DNA of 64,000 nt from Tepidimicrobium xylanilyticum (lineage in GTDB: Bacteria > Bacillota > Clostridia > Tissierellales > Tepidimicrobiaceae): contig NZ_FNNG01000002.1 in NCBI RefSeq assembly GCF_900106765.1, positions 186,001 to 250,000 on the forward strand, written 5' to 3'. Shown here in pieces: positions 1-7,914 of this stretch. Below the pieces are notes generated by a model, which was not told the DNA's origin, ran no database searches, and worked only from the letters and a program-made list of their open reading frames with translations. The translations under genes and the position numbers were made by a program. Positions within the stretch are counted from its first letter, which is position 1. Each line of letters opens with the position of its first letter.

Positions 1-720
1 TAAGCCTAGGTCCCTAAATAACTGAATATCCTCTCCATCCAAGTAGGAATATTCACCTAATAATATGGATTTCATCATACGACTGCTTTTTTCATTTAGA
101 TAAAGATCTAATCCATTTCTTATTTTTTTAATAAATCCGGATTTAATCTTTATAAAAAAATCTCCTTCCCTTCCTTTTACATCTATTATGGAGCTATCCC
201 TTATGGTCATAGTAACATGAATGTTTTCCGTCAATAGATTTAATTTATAGTTAAATAGATTGGGATTTGTATTAGGTAAAGGTTCTTTCAATACTCCTCT
301 AAAGCTTATTTGATCTCCCATTTCCAAATTTTTATCGCCTATTACCTTTAAAATTAGTTTTTCAGATACTTTTATATATTCTCCATCCACATTTATTCCA
401 TTTACTCTAATTATGTATCTTCCAACCTCTTCTGAAAGAGATTTCACTTCTTTTACAGTTCCCACCAATTCAATAGGCTTATCGATACATTTTTTCAATT
501 TGCTGTTTTCTACTTTTACGCTTGCTAATATGATTCCTAATAAGAATAAGCTTAGAAAAATGAAAATTGTAATAGGTCTATTATATTTCAATCTTATGAA
601 GCTAATTAGTATAAGGGATAAAAATATTAAAAATACTAAGTGGATGTCTATTTGAAAACAATAATAAAATATAATACCACATATTAAAGGAAGGGTAAGA
701 AAGACAAAGGGTCTTTTCAT
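1..720 (-). CDS. comEC: ComEC/Rec2 competence DNA-uptake channel, N-terminal 240 codons (cut by window edge)
   Basis: I translated this frame from the raw sequence; it is open from an ATG at 718-720 to base 1 and continues outside the window. It begins MKRPFVFLTLPLICGIIFYY, giving hydrophobic helices near residues 4-21 and 30-65. A soluble segment follows with phrases such as IELVGTVKEV and LKVIGDKNLEMGDQISFRGVLKEP, which match the extracellular OB-like region (DUF4131) that opens ComEC. Near the edge the LLGEYSYLDGEDIQLFRDLGL region matches the start of the competence channel core. ComEC forms the membrane pore for single-stranded DNA during transformation. An AGGAGG lies about ten bases upstream, inside the end of the preceding microprotein gene, so the two are probably co-translated. 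Whether the gene is intact cannot be judged here. Confidence 0.85.
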   Translation of the reverse strand, partial: MKRPFVFLTLPLICGIIFYYCFQIDIHLVFLIFLSLILISFIRLKYNRPITIFIFLSLFLLGIILASVKVENSKLKKCIDKPIELVGTVKEVKSLSEEVGRYIIRVNGINVDGEYIKVSEKLILKVIGDKNLEMGDQISFRGVLKEPLPNTNPNLFNYKLNLLTENIHVTMTIRDSSIIDVKGREGDFFIKIKSGFIKKIRNGLDLYLNEKSSRMMKSILLGEYSYLDGEDIQLFRDLGL

Positions 721-723
721 AGA

Positions 724-819
724 TCAATTCTTTTTCCTCCTATTCATTCTATTCAATGCCCATATTATTAAAAGCATCCCTACGATGGTAAAATAACTTC
801 CCAAGTTTTGCTTATCCAT
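724..819 (-). CDS. 31-residue single-span membrane microprotein upstream of comEC
   Basis: A short reading frame translated by hand: MDKQNLGSYFTIVGMLLIIW followed by a basic tail rich in Arg, Lys and Asn. One hydrophobic helix (about residues 10-22) ends in positive charges, so an N-out, C-in orientation is expected. An in-frame ATG two codons upstream (823-825) is too close to the AAAGGA ribosome site; the second ATG has about seven bases of spacing and is preferred. The stop lies three bases before the comEC start and the comEC ribosome site is inside this frame, which suggests translational coupling. I do not recognise a family. It is too short for conventional gene calling but the layout looks purposeful. 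Confidence 0.5.
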   Translation of the reverse strand: MDKQNLGSYFTIVGMLLIIWALNRMNRRKKN

Positions 820-938
820 ATCCATTTCCTTTCTAATTAATTTACTTAAATTATAACATACTCATACAATTTTGTTTTTAATTTAAAATAAAAATGGTAT
901 TATAATTATAATACATATTTTGTTAGGTGGTGGAAAAG

Positions 939-2135
939 TTGACAGAAAGAATCTACTTAGAGAATCCATATTTACGTAATATTGAGGCTAGGATTGTAGA
1001 AAAAAAATATATGAATAACAGATATTATGTCAAGACCAATAAAACCATATTCTATCCAAACTTAGCTGGTGGACAACCTGGGGACAGAGGAACTATCAAT
1101 GGTGTAGAAGTGATAGATACTTATGAAGATGGAATAGATATAGTCCATGTTCTTAAAGATAACATTCATAGCGATAGAGTTGAACTATCCATAGATTGGA
1201 ATAATAGATTCGATTATATGCAGCAACATTCTGGACAACACCTTCTATCTTCTGTATTCTATAAATTATTCAATGGTGAAACCATTGGATTCTATATTGG
1301 AAAGGAATATGTTTATATCGATGTAGATATACCTAAGATTAGTGAAGAAGAGATACAGAAAGTGGAAGAATTTGCTAATAAAATAGTCTTTTCAAACTTC
1401 TCCATCAAATCCTATATTGTGGAAAGGGAAGATATTGATAAAATACCTGTGAGAAAGGACCCAATAGTCAGCTCCAATATCAGAATAGTAGAAATAGATG
1501 GAATAGATTTTTCCCCTTGTTGTGGCACTCATTTACGGAGTACAGGGGAAATTGGCATGATTAAGATAAGGCGAGTAGAATCCTACAAAGGGAATATCCG
1601 AGTAGAATTTGTATGTGGCAATAGGGCCTTAAGGGATTATATCTGGAAAAGCAATGCCATTCAAAAGATTAGCAACCTACTATCCTCAAAGGATAAGGAC
1701 GTTTATAATAGAGTTGAAAAACTGTATAATGATAAGGAAAATTTAGAGAAGGAAAATAGGCTTTTAAGAGAAAAATTATTCAAATTCATAGCAACAGATT
1801 TAATAAGGGAAGCAAAGAACATTAATGGGATCAATTTCATCATTAATGAATCCATGGATATGGAATTTAAAGAACTTCAGAATTTAATACCCTACGTCAA
1901 TTTAATAGAAAATACTATAATTCTATTTGGCGTAAAGGGCAATTCCACTGGGCAATTTATAATAAGCAGAAGTCAAAATCTTAATATAAACATGAAGAAA
2001 TTATTGGAAGAGGTATCTCAGAACATAGAAATTAAAGGAGGAGGCAGCCCTCAAACTATACAAGGCGGTTGTTCCATCGATAAGCTAGATGATGTAATTA
2101 AAACCTTCTATGATAAGATTTTGGAAAGGTTATAA
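939..2135 (+). CDS. Alanyl-tRNA editing protein, AlaX long type with DHHA1 domain
   Basis: Free-standing editing enzyme that hydrolyses mischarged Ser- or Gly-tRNA(Ala) in the cytoplasm. The N-terminal region carries the AlaRS second-additional-domain landmarks: FYPNLAGGQPGDRG, the zinc-site HSGQH (His97 and His101 in my numbering) and CCGTH (about residues 194-198). A coiled coil (KLYNDKENLEKENRLLREKL) follows, then a C-terminal DHHA1-like domain with IKGGGSPQTIQGG. About 398 residues fits the AlaX-L class. I chose the TTG at 939 because AGGTGG sits eight bases before it; the GTGs at 927 and 930 overlap that ribosome site. It is monocistronic and faces the convergent ATPase gene at 2173. Confidence 0.88.
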   Translation: MTERIYLENPYLRNIEARIVEKKYMNNRYYVKTNKTIFYPNLAGGQPGDRGTINGVEVIDTYEDGIDIVHVLKDNIHSDRVELSIDWNNRFDYMQQHSGQHLLSSVFYKLFNGETIGFYIGKEYVYIDVDIPKISEEEIQKVEEFANKIVFSNFSIKSYIVEREDIDKIPVRKDPIVSSNIRIVEIDGIDFSPCCGTHLRSTGEIGMIKIRRVESYKGNIRVEFVCGNRALRDYIWKSNAIQKISNLLSSKDKDVYNRVEKLYNDKENLEKENRLLREKLFKFIATDLIREAKNINGINFIINESMDMEFKELQNLIPYVNLIENTIILFGVKGNSTGQFIISRSQNLNINMKKLLEEVSQNIEIKGGGSPQTIQGGCSIDKLDDVIKTFYDKILERL

Positions 2136-2172
2136 GGAAGGGTTGTTTTTATCCTTCCTTATAACTTTAGGT

Positions 2173-3225
2173 TTACTTAAATATTTCTTTAACTATCTCA
2201 AGCTTTAACCTATCAACTCCATTATAGTCTATTGCAGGTCCATAGGCTTTTTCCAAAATTTCATGGTTTTTTCTGGCCCCCAATAAATGGAAGATTCCTT
2301 TTTTGATTAATAATTGGTAAGTTTCATAATCCTCTTCATCTTTTACCCTTTCATCAAAATATTCGTTTAAATCAATACTTTTATAGGCATACTTTAGTCC
2401 TTGTTCATTAGAGGTTATACAGGTGTTTATGTCATTTATTATCAAAGATTCCACTTTATTAGGAATAGTTGAATTATGGTAAATCTCCATGCTGTAATTC
2501 CTTATTCTGCTTTCCTCTATTAATCTATTTAACAATGTAGATTTACCTATGCCTATATCCCCTTTAATATAAAATACTCTTTTCACCCCTTTTAAAATGA
2601 ATTCAGTATAATCTACAAAACCTTCTGGAGTATTTGCATTAGAAAAAAGATGTCTTTCCTTTATAGCAAATCGGGTAGTTTCTGGCTTTTGGGAAAAAAT
2701 TTCTTCTATCAATAACATGGTAACTCGATTGACTCCATTAAAATCTACCCCTTGTTTATTATTTTCCTCAATCAGATCATATATTGTCTTTGCAGCTTTA
2801 AAGTAGGTGTAGGCTTTTCCATAAGCCTTTTTATTATCATTTTTAGCCTTCATTATTTCTTCTCTAGATTCAAGTAATTTGTCCCTATCGATAAACTGGC
2901 CTAAATCTATTATCAAGTCTGTTACCCCAGGATATACTGGATCGATTATGTGAGGAGCGGTGCCATCTACTATACCTATATCTAATTCCTCTATTACCAA
3001 TCCATCTATAGAATTCGGATCTGATGGACAGTGATGATATTCTAAAGAAAATCCCCTTTCTATTGACATTCTTCCTATTTCCTTCATCAGTGATGACTTA
3101 CCACCACCAGGCATTCCCTTTAATATATACAACATCTTCCTATTCGAACCAAGTATATTGTCATGTAAGGAATAAAAACCGTCAGCTGTATTCCCTCCAG
3201 GAAACATTCTCCTAATCTTCACCAT
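2173..3225 (-). CDS. Tandem-duplicated P-loop ATPase (PRK06851-type)
   Basis: A 350-residue cytoplasmic protein with two copies of the same ATPase unit. The first Walker A is GMPGGGKSS (about 37-45) and the second GDIGIGKST (about 222-230). Each is preceded by a similar lead-in, RRMFPGGNTADGF in the first half and RHLFSNANTPEGF in the second. Both halves also share an H-rich stretch after the P-loop (YHHCPSDPNS, IYHNSTIPN). I recognise it as a conserved hypothetical ATPase of endospore-formers and other clostridia, with no established substrate. The ATG at 3225 has GGGAGG seven bases upstream. A longer frame begins at 3279, but it would run through a transcription-terminator hairpin, so I reject that start. 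Confidence 0.75.
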   Translation of the reverse strand: MVKIRRMFPGGNTADGFYSLHDNILGSNRKMLYILKGMPGGGKSSLMKEIGRMSIERGFSLEYHHCPSDPNSIDGLVIEELDIGIVDGTAPHIIDPVYPGVTDLIIDLGQFIDRDKLLESREEIMKAKNDNKKAYGKAYTYFKAAKTIYDLIEENNKQGVDFNGVNRVTMLLIEEIFSQKPETTRFAIKERHLFSNANTPEGFVDYTEFILKGVKRVFYIKGDIGIGKSTLLNRLIEESRIRNYSMEIYHNSTIPNKVESLIINDINTCITSNEQGLKYAYKSIDLNEYFDERVKDEEDYETYQLLIKKGIFHLLGARKNHEILEKAYGPAIDYNGVDRLKLEIVKEIFK

Positions 3226-3269
3226 ATGGAAACCTCCCAAAATGATTATATAGTATGTAAAAATAATAA

Positions 3270-3317
3270 AGACTCTCATATTAGTTTACGCTTATCACGA
3301 TGATATTATGAGAGTCT
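3270..3317 (-). terminator. Terminator hairpin downstream of degV
   Basis: Perfect 11-base inverted repeat: AGACTCTCATA at 3270-3280 pairs with TATGAGAGTCT at 3307-3317. Read on the minus strand it follows the degV stop and leads into a T-rich stretch. It separates degV from the ATPase gene. Confidence 0.65.
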
Positions 3318-3369
3318 AAAATAATATTATACCATATTACATGATTGTCACAGGCATTCAACCTATGTC

Positions 3370-4257
3370 CTAGCACAACAATTCTTCATTTACGTAAAAA
3401 TCAGGCTTTTTGCTAAAGAAGAATACTCCAACCCCTCCAATGCCTATATGGGAAGCTAAAACACTTCCTATTTTTTCAATTAAAATATTACAATTGTGGC
3501 CAATCCTTTCAATTAACATATCTTTTAACTCTAAAGCAGAACTTAAGTCATCAGCATGAGCTATACCTATAATTTGGTCAGGAAAATCTTTAATTCTATT
3601 TTGAACTAGATCTGCTATAGTATTCAAAGCTCTTTTCCTTCCCCTCACTTTTTTAATTACTACTATTCTACCATCTTGAAGATCTAAAATAGGTTTAATA
3701 TTGAGGGCTCTTCCTATTATGGCACTGCTTTTTGAAATCCTACCACCCTTTAATAACCAACTTAAATCGTCAATAGTAAAAATATGTTCAATATGCTTAA
3801 CATTTTCCTTGGAATATTCTATTATATCCTCAAATTTTTTGCCTAGCTTTGCAAAAATGGCTCCCTGTAAAGTTATTAATCCTGAAGCAAAAGAGCCAGC
3901 TTTTGTGTCTATTATCTCCATTTTCACTTCTGGATACTCCTTTTTTAGCTTTTCGATAATCATATAACAGTTTTCGTAAGTACTCGATAATTTGGATGAA
4001 AAGGAAAAATATATGAAATTTATTCCTTTAGATGCATATTTCTTAAATAAATCATAAGCATTCTTTGGATTAGGCATAGAAGTCTTAGGACTTATTCCTT
4101 TTCTCATAGCCTCATATACTTCTTCTACAGAAATGGTCACCTTATCTAAATGTTCTTTTTCTTTCAATAATACCCTTAATGGTAAAATATCTATATTGTA
4201 CTTTTTAATCATATTGTCTGGCAGATCTGAAGTGCTATCCATTATAATTTTTATCAT
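3370..4257 (-). CDS. DegV family fatty-acid-binding protein
   Basis: A 295-residue cytoplasmic protein of the DegV/FakB class, which binds a fatty acid and presents it to fatty-acid kinase (FakA) for phospholipid synthesis. The opening MIKIIMDSTSDLPDNMIKKY is the family signature. Other landmarks are KTSMPNPKNAYDLF, FSFSSKLSSTYEN, the lipid-loop IIDTKAGSFASGL (about 116-128), LLKGGRISKSSAIIG and HIGIGGVGVFF near the end. Length is normal for the family. No fakA is visible in this window, so the kinase partner would be elsewhere. The gene stands alone between a terminator and a promoter-bearing gap. Confidence 0.9.
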   Translation of the reverse strand: MIKIIMDSTSDLPDNMIKKYNIDILPLRVLLKEKEHLDKVTISVEEVYEAMRKGISPKTSMPNPKNAYDLFKKYASKGINFIYFSFSSKLSSTYENCYMIIEKLKKEYPEVKMEIIDTKAGSFASGLITLQGAIFAKLGKKFEDIIEYSKENVKHIEHIFTIDDLSWLLKGGRISKSSAIIGRALNIKPILDLQDGRIVVIKKVRGRKRALNTIADLVQNRIKDFPDQIIGIAHADDLSSALELKDMLIERIGHNCNILIEKIGSVLASHIGIGGVGVFFFSKKPDFYVNEELLC

Positions 4258-4403
4258 CCAAATTTTACCTCCCTATCCATAGTCTTCAACCTCATTTCTA
4301 TATTGATAATATTTGCTTTAGTCATATTTATAATTGAATTATATCATACCTTAAGAAATGTTATGCAAAAATTTGCAAATAAAAGATTTTTTTAATTTTT
4401 TTG

Positions 4404-4432
4404 TTGATAAATATTTTTATTGATAGTATACT
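4404..4432 (+). promoter_or_regulatory. Sigma-A-type promoter for the first T-box leader
   Basis: TTGATA at 4404-4409 and TATACT at 4427-4432 are separated by 17 bases, close to the consensus. Transcription from it would start just before the T-box stem I. Confidence 0.6.
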
Positions 4433-4439
4433 GCTTTTT

Positions 4440-4747
4440 AATATTTTTATAAATAAAGGTTATGACAGAGAGAAAAAAACTGGTAAATTAACTAAAGAAA
4501 GACGAGGCTGGTGGAAATCACATTAATCCAGTATATAATATTCACTCTGAAACTAGCTGGTTGAAATTCCCAGTAGTCTAGGCCGAAGCTCTACTCATGT
4601 AGATGCCCCCGTTATATAGTTATGGTTAAAGGATTTTTACCTTCGACCTGAAAAGGCAATTCACTCAAGTGGATTGTATACTAGAGTGGTACCACGAGAA
4701 TACCTCGTCTCTAGAACATGAATATATTTTAGGGACGGGTTTTTTTA
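4440..4747 (+). ncRNA. T-box riboswitch, probable Phe (UUC) specifier
   Basis: The T-box sequence AGAGTGGTACCACG at 4683-4696 is unmistakable; it pairs with the uncharged tRNA acceptor end. A 10-pair terminator (4704-4713 with 4730-4739, two G-U pairs) followed by a T run lies immediately after. For stem I, CAGAG (4466-4470) pairs with CTCTG (4545-4549), closing an 84-base element that contains the distal GGCTGGTGG...ATCC region. The triplet just inside that helix is TTC (4541-4543), followed by A, which is where the specifier sits; this reads as phenylalanine. The same geometry in the second T-box gives CTC. The specifier assignment is inference; the T-box itself is secure. Confidence 0.9.
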
Positions 4748-4818
4748 TATGTAAGTCTGGCCAAAGCTTACCCAATAAATCAACTATCAACAAAAGAGGG
4801 TATAATAGGAAGAAAAAT

Positions 4819-5231
4819 AGGCTTTTTGGAAGAAAAATGACTAAAGCTAATTCCTTAGGTCTTGCTATGGTTGGCCTTATGTCTGTTTTTTTTTGATAAT
4901 CTCACAATGGCTACTCCAAAACTATTGGCTTCACTATTAGACCCTTTGGTTGTCAGTTTAATTTTGGGGTTAATTGGTATAATCATTTCCTCAAGCATGC
5001 TGGGTAAAATATTGGGATATTCTAAAAAAAATGGCCATATCCATCGAAGTTACAGCATTGTTAGGATTTCCGGGAACCTATATATTGAGTAATGAGGTAG
5101 TCAATACAGTGGGGAAAAATAAAGATGAGAAAAAGGTCATTCTAGATGAAATATTACCTAAGATGTTAATAGCTGGTTTTATGACTATAACCATATCATC
5201 TGTAATACTTGCCAAATTTAATGTAAACTAA
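4819..5231 (+). pseudogene. Broken C-terminal part of a multispanning membrane protein
   Basis: Three successive frames join into one membrane-protein sequence: LFGRKMTKANSLGLAMVGLM, then DNLTMATPKLLASLLDPLVV and following, then MAISIEVTALLGFPGTYILS to the stop. The first frame break is at a run of nine T (4886-4894) and the second at a run of eight A (5024-5031); removing one base from each restores a continuous frame. Helices are evident at the LDPLVVSLILGLIGIIIS and ILPKMLIAGFMTITISSVIL regions. The N-terminal half is absent, since recognisable sequence starts shortly after the T-box terminator. It is probably the transporter partner of the downstream amidohydrolase. I do not recognise the family with confidence. 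Confidence 0.7.
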
Positions 5232-5253
5232 GATTGATAAGAGGGAATTAATT

Positions 5254-6050
5254 ATGACAGATAAAGTTTTATATAAGGGATTCACATTGATTGATGGAAG
5301 TGGAAAGGAACCTATTAAAAATGCTTGGTTTATAGTGGAAGATAAGAGGATCATAGAAATTGGAAGAGATAATGATCATCCAAATATAGAGGATACTAAA
5401 GTAGTAGATTTAAATGGCAAGACTGTTATGCCAGGGTTAATCAATTGTCATGTCCATATAACCATGGAACCCGTAGCAGCCCCCTTCGCCATGTTAATCA
5501 GAGAATCAGATGCTATGACTACTTTAAGAAGTGCTGCTAATTTAAAGAAACATCTAAGATCAGGCACAACATTTTTCAGGGACTTAGGAGCCCCAAACTA
5601 TATAGATATAGACTTAAGGGATGCAGTAAACGAAGGTATAATTGAAGGGCCAGAATTCATAGTAGCTGGAAAATGTATTACCATGACTGGAGACCATGGC
5701 TGGTCTATAGGAAGAGAGGCGGATGGTGTAGATGAAGTTAGAAAAACCTGTAGAGAACAATTAAAAGCTGGAATAGATGTTATGGTACAGATGCAGGAAC
5801 TCCTTTCAATTTCCATGATAAAACTCCATATGAGTTGAAGTTGATGGTAGAAGCAGGAATGACTCCAATGGATGCTATAGTAGCCTCAACTAAAATTGCC
5901 TCTGAACTATTATATATAGATGAAAATTATGGTACTTTAGAAAAAGGGAAGTTTGCTGATTTTCTGGTATTAGATGAAAATCCTTTAGATAATCTAGATA
6001 CCCTATTTAATATAGATGAGGTTTATAAATTAGGTAAACTAGTAAAATAA
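5254..6050 (+). pseudogene. Amidohydrolase pseudogene with internal deletion
   Basis: The 5' part reads as a metal-dependent amidohydrolase of the imidazolonepropionase/Xaa-Pro-dipeptidase group: MTDKVLYKGFTLIDGSGKEP, VMPGLINCHVHITME (the HxH metal site), LRSGTTFFRDLG and TGDHGWSIGREADG. Near 5780-5790 the sequence jumps to another frame. From there it reads DAGTPFNFHDKTPYELKLMV, then GMTPMDAIVASTKIASELL and GKFADFLVLDENPLDNLDTL, which is the normal family C-terminus. About 150 or more central residues, including further metal ligands, are missing, and the junction is out of frame. The product would be inactive. Family members hydrolyse dipeptides or N-acyl amino acids. With the broken transporter upstream and the T-box it forms a decaying operon. 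Confidence 0.85.
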
Positions 6051-6055
6051 ACTAA

Positions 6056-6093
6056 AAAAGAACTCTTATACATCATTAAACAAGAGTTCTTTT
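6056..6093. terminator. Bidirectional terminator between convergent genes
   Basis: AAAAGAACTCTT at 6056-6067 pairs perfectly with AAGAGTTCTTTT at 6082-6093, with A and T runs on the outer flanks. It would stop both the plus-strand amidohydrolase transcript and the minus-strand transcript from 6363. Confidence 0.8.
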
Positions 6094-6105
6094 GAGCTAT
6101 GTTAA

Positions 6106-6363
6106 TTATATTGACATCCTCCTCAAACTCCTAATGGCAATCTCATGTTCTTCTATTATCTCATTGAAGGATTTATCGTTCTCCATAATTTCATCAAGTT
6201 TATAACTGATTTCAGATTTAAATTCTGTTAATTCAGCAGTCTGTTCATGAATTGGGTCCACCATTTTATTAAGTTCTCTTAAACCTTTCTCTACATTCTC
6301 CAGTCTTCCATCTAGACTATTCAATTTTTCCAAAATTAATCTTTGGAATTCTTCGTTGGTCAT
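6106..6363 (-). CDS. Small coiled-coil protein
   Basis: An 85-residue acidic, soluble protein: MTNEEFQRLILEKLNSLDGR and onward with regular heptads (LENVEKGLRELNKMV, ISYKLDEIMENDKSFNEIIE). It looks like one long helix or a short coiled-coil dimer, without a membrane segment or a known catalytic motif. Similar small proteins are annotated only as hypothetical in clostridia. It lies 50 bases after the MobB-like gene and may be the last gene of that transcript, or be transcribed separately. The gap contains no obvious terminator. Confidence 0.6.
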   Translation of the reverse strand: MTNEEFQRLILEKLNSLDGRLENVEKGLRELNKMVDPIHEQTAELTEFKSEISYKLDEIMENDKSFNEIIEEHEIAIRSLRRMSI

Positions 6364-6415
6364 TTTCTCATCCCCATTAACAGCTTTGATTCATTAAATC
6401 ATATGCTAAAACCTC

Positions 6416-7159
6416 CTACAATATCCGTACTGTTATTTCTTTCCCTTCCTCATAGCCTTTCAATTCCTTTACCACTCCAAGTACAGCATTATATAAAACT
6501 CTCTGGACGAAGGGAACCATTTCTATATCCTTTCCTCCAATTTGCAGTTTTACTCTGGACTGTGCCAATACACAATCTTCCCTTCTAGCCTTTCCTTTTA
6601 ATATCAAGGCTCCTAATTGTCTACAACTATAACCGCATTCGCCACAACAATCTTCAGGAAAATCTGGCAATTTATCAAAAACCTTTTCTTCTATTAAATC
6701 CACTATCTTTTCTACATTATCTATAGTATTGATAACCGGCAAGCCTTCAAATTCGTCTAAGCTATTGGATATTTTCCCAGATATAGCAAATACCAAATCA
6801 TCCAACCTTTCCAAGATTTCCTTCTCATTATGGGCAGTAATAATCTTTGGCACATTGGAATCTGTAACTCCTTCCAATATAACAAAATCATGGTTATAAA
6901 ACTTAAGGATTTCATCCATACTCAATTTTTCCTGGAACAATATATCAGTTTCGAAATATCCTCTTGCTGTTACCAGTTGGGAGCCAGCTTCTCTATGCCT
7001 ATATGTATTGGACCCTACCGTGTCTATGGCAAATTTCTCAAAATGTATTTCCTTAACTGAACCTACAGAATAATTCCTACTTCTCAATTCCTTGATTATA
7101 TTCTCGATAGTTGTGGTCTTGCCAGATTCCGTTATTCCCACTACGGAAAAAACCTTCAT
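6416..7159 (-). CDS. MobB-like GTP-binding protein with a cysteine cluster
   Basis: A 247-residue cytoplasmic P-loop protein. MKVFSVVGITESGKTTTIEN contains the Walker A (GITESGKTT). The switch-like HFEKFAIDTVGSNTYRHREAGS and later DFVILEGV match MobB, which assists attachment of GMP to molybdopterin. After the usual domain comes an extra region with FPEDCCGECGYSCRQLGALI and REDCVLA, five closely spaced cysteines plus one more (about residues 173-195). Such a cluster could hold an Fe-S centre or a metal and is absent from E. coli MobB. It is the last main gene of the locus that begins at 19.6 kb and follows EcfT by 14 bases, suggesting a role in cofactor or metal handling. Substrate is not shown by sequence. 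Confidence 0.75.
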   Translation of the reverse strand: MKVFSVVGITESGKTTTIENIIKELRSRNYSVGSVKEIHFEKFAIDTVGSNTYRHREAGSQLVTARGYFETDILFQEKLSMDEILKFYNHDFVILEGVTDSNVPKIITAHNEKEILERLDDLVFAISGKISNSLDEFEGLPVINTIDNVEKIVDLIEEKVFDKLPDFPEDCCGECGYSCRQLGALILKGKARREDCVLAQSRVKLQIGGKDIEMVPFVQRVLYNAVLGVVKELKGYEEGKEITVRIL

Positions 7160-7173
7160 CTACTTCCCTCCAA

Positions 7174-7914
7174 TTATATGAAATAATAATCAATTATATA
7201 TGAAAGGGTAAACACAACAATGGAAAAAATTATCAGATAATCCCACTTAGACATTTTTAACACTAGAAAGCTTGTGCGACTATCGTAGGCTCTAAACCCC
7301 CTCATTTCAATAGCAACCGACAACCTTTCAGCCTTTAATATAGTTCCTACTAATATAGGGGTGAATATATGGGAATACAAACTGATCCTTTTTTTAAGAG
7401 GCATATTATTTACTTCAATTCCCCTTAGCTGGAGGGCAATTAATGAATCCTTGACCTCTTCAGTTAATAAGGGCAAAAAACGAATACCTACTGCTACCAT
7501 GAAGGCTATATCATAGGGTAATCCCCATTGAACCAGTCCTTGTACTATCTTCCTGGAATTTGAAGTGGTAATTATAGTGGCTGAAAATACTATTATCATC
7601 ATTCTTACTATGAATTGGATTCCCTTTTCTAATCCTATGCTAGTTAAGACCGGAAGACTTCCAATGGAAAATAGAACTTCCCCTTTGCTAGAAAATATGC
7701 TCTGGACTATTGCAATAACAGCTATCATGTATAAAAGTCTCTTTACCTTATTTAAACTCCTCTTCAAATTCACCTTAAAAAACAAAGTCACTATTAAGGT
7801 TAAAATTAATATAATACAAAGGGAAAGAGTATCTTCACTTATAATGGCTAAAGTGGAAAAGCAAAAGACCATAAGAAGCTTGGTTCTGGGATCTAATTTA
7901 AATCCTCTGGTCAT
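7174..7914 (-). CDS. ecfT: Energy-coupling factor transporter membrane subunit EcfT
   Basis: A 246-residue integral membrane protein. After MTRGFKLDPRTKLLMVFCFS (the DPRTKL motif typical of EcfT) come helices at about 15-60, 65-85 and 100-115. Then the two cytoplasmic coupling motifs appear: SLIALQLRGIEVN and LSVAIEMRGFRAYDSRT, each holding an xRG core that engages the ATPases. It clamps the substrate-binding S component to the ATPase pair. It overlaps the end of the upstream ATPase gene by 17 bases. Together with the ATPases at 7898 and 8569 and the S component at 10811 it makes a dedicated (group I style) ECF transporter. Confidence 0.9.
   Translation of the reverse strand: MTRGFKLDPRTKLLMVFCFSTLAIISEDTLSLCIILILTLIVTLFFKVNLKRSLNKVKRLLYMIAVIAIVQSIFSSKGEVLFSIGSLPVLTSIGLEKGIQFIVRMMIIVFSATIITTSNSRKIVQGLVQWGLPYDIAFMVAVGIRFLPLLTEEVKDSLIALQLRGIEVNNMPLKKRISLYSHIFTPILVGTILKAERLSVAIEMRGFRAYDSRTSFLVLKMSKWDYLIIFSIVVFTLSYIIDYYFI

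Noticed and set aside
3226-3279. Upstream extension of the tandem ATPase frame
   Set aside because: It runs through the degV terminator; the internal ATG has the good ribosome site.
4669-4896. 75-codon plus-strand ORF
   Set aside because: Its first part runs through the T-box and terminator; only its end is coding, as the first piece of the transporter pseudogene.
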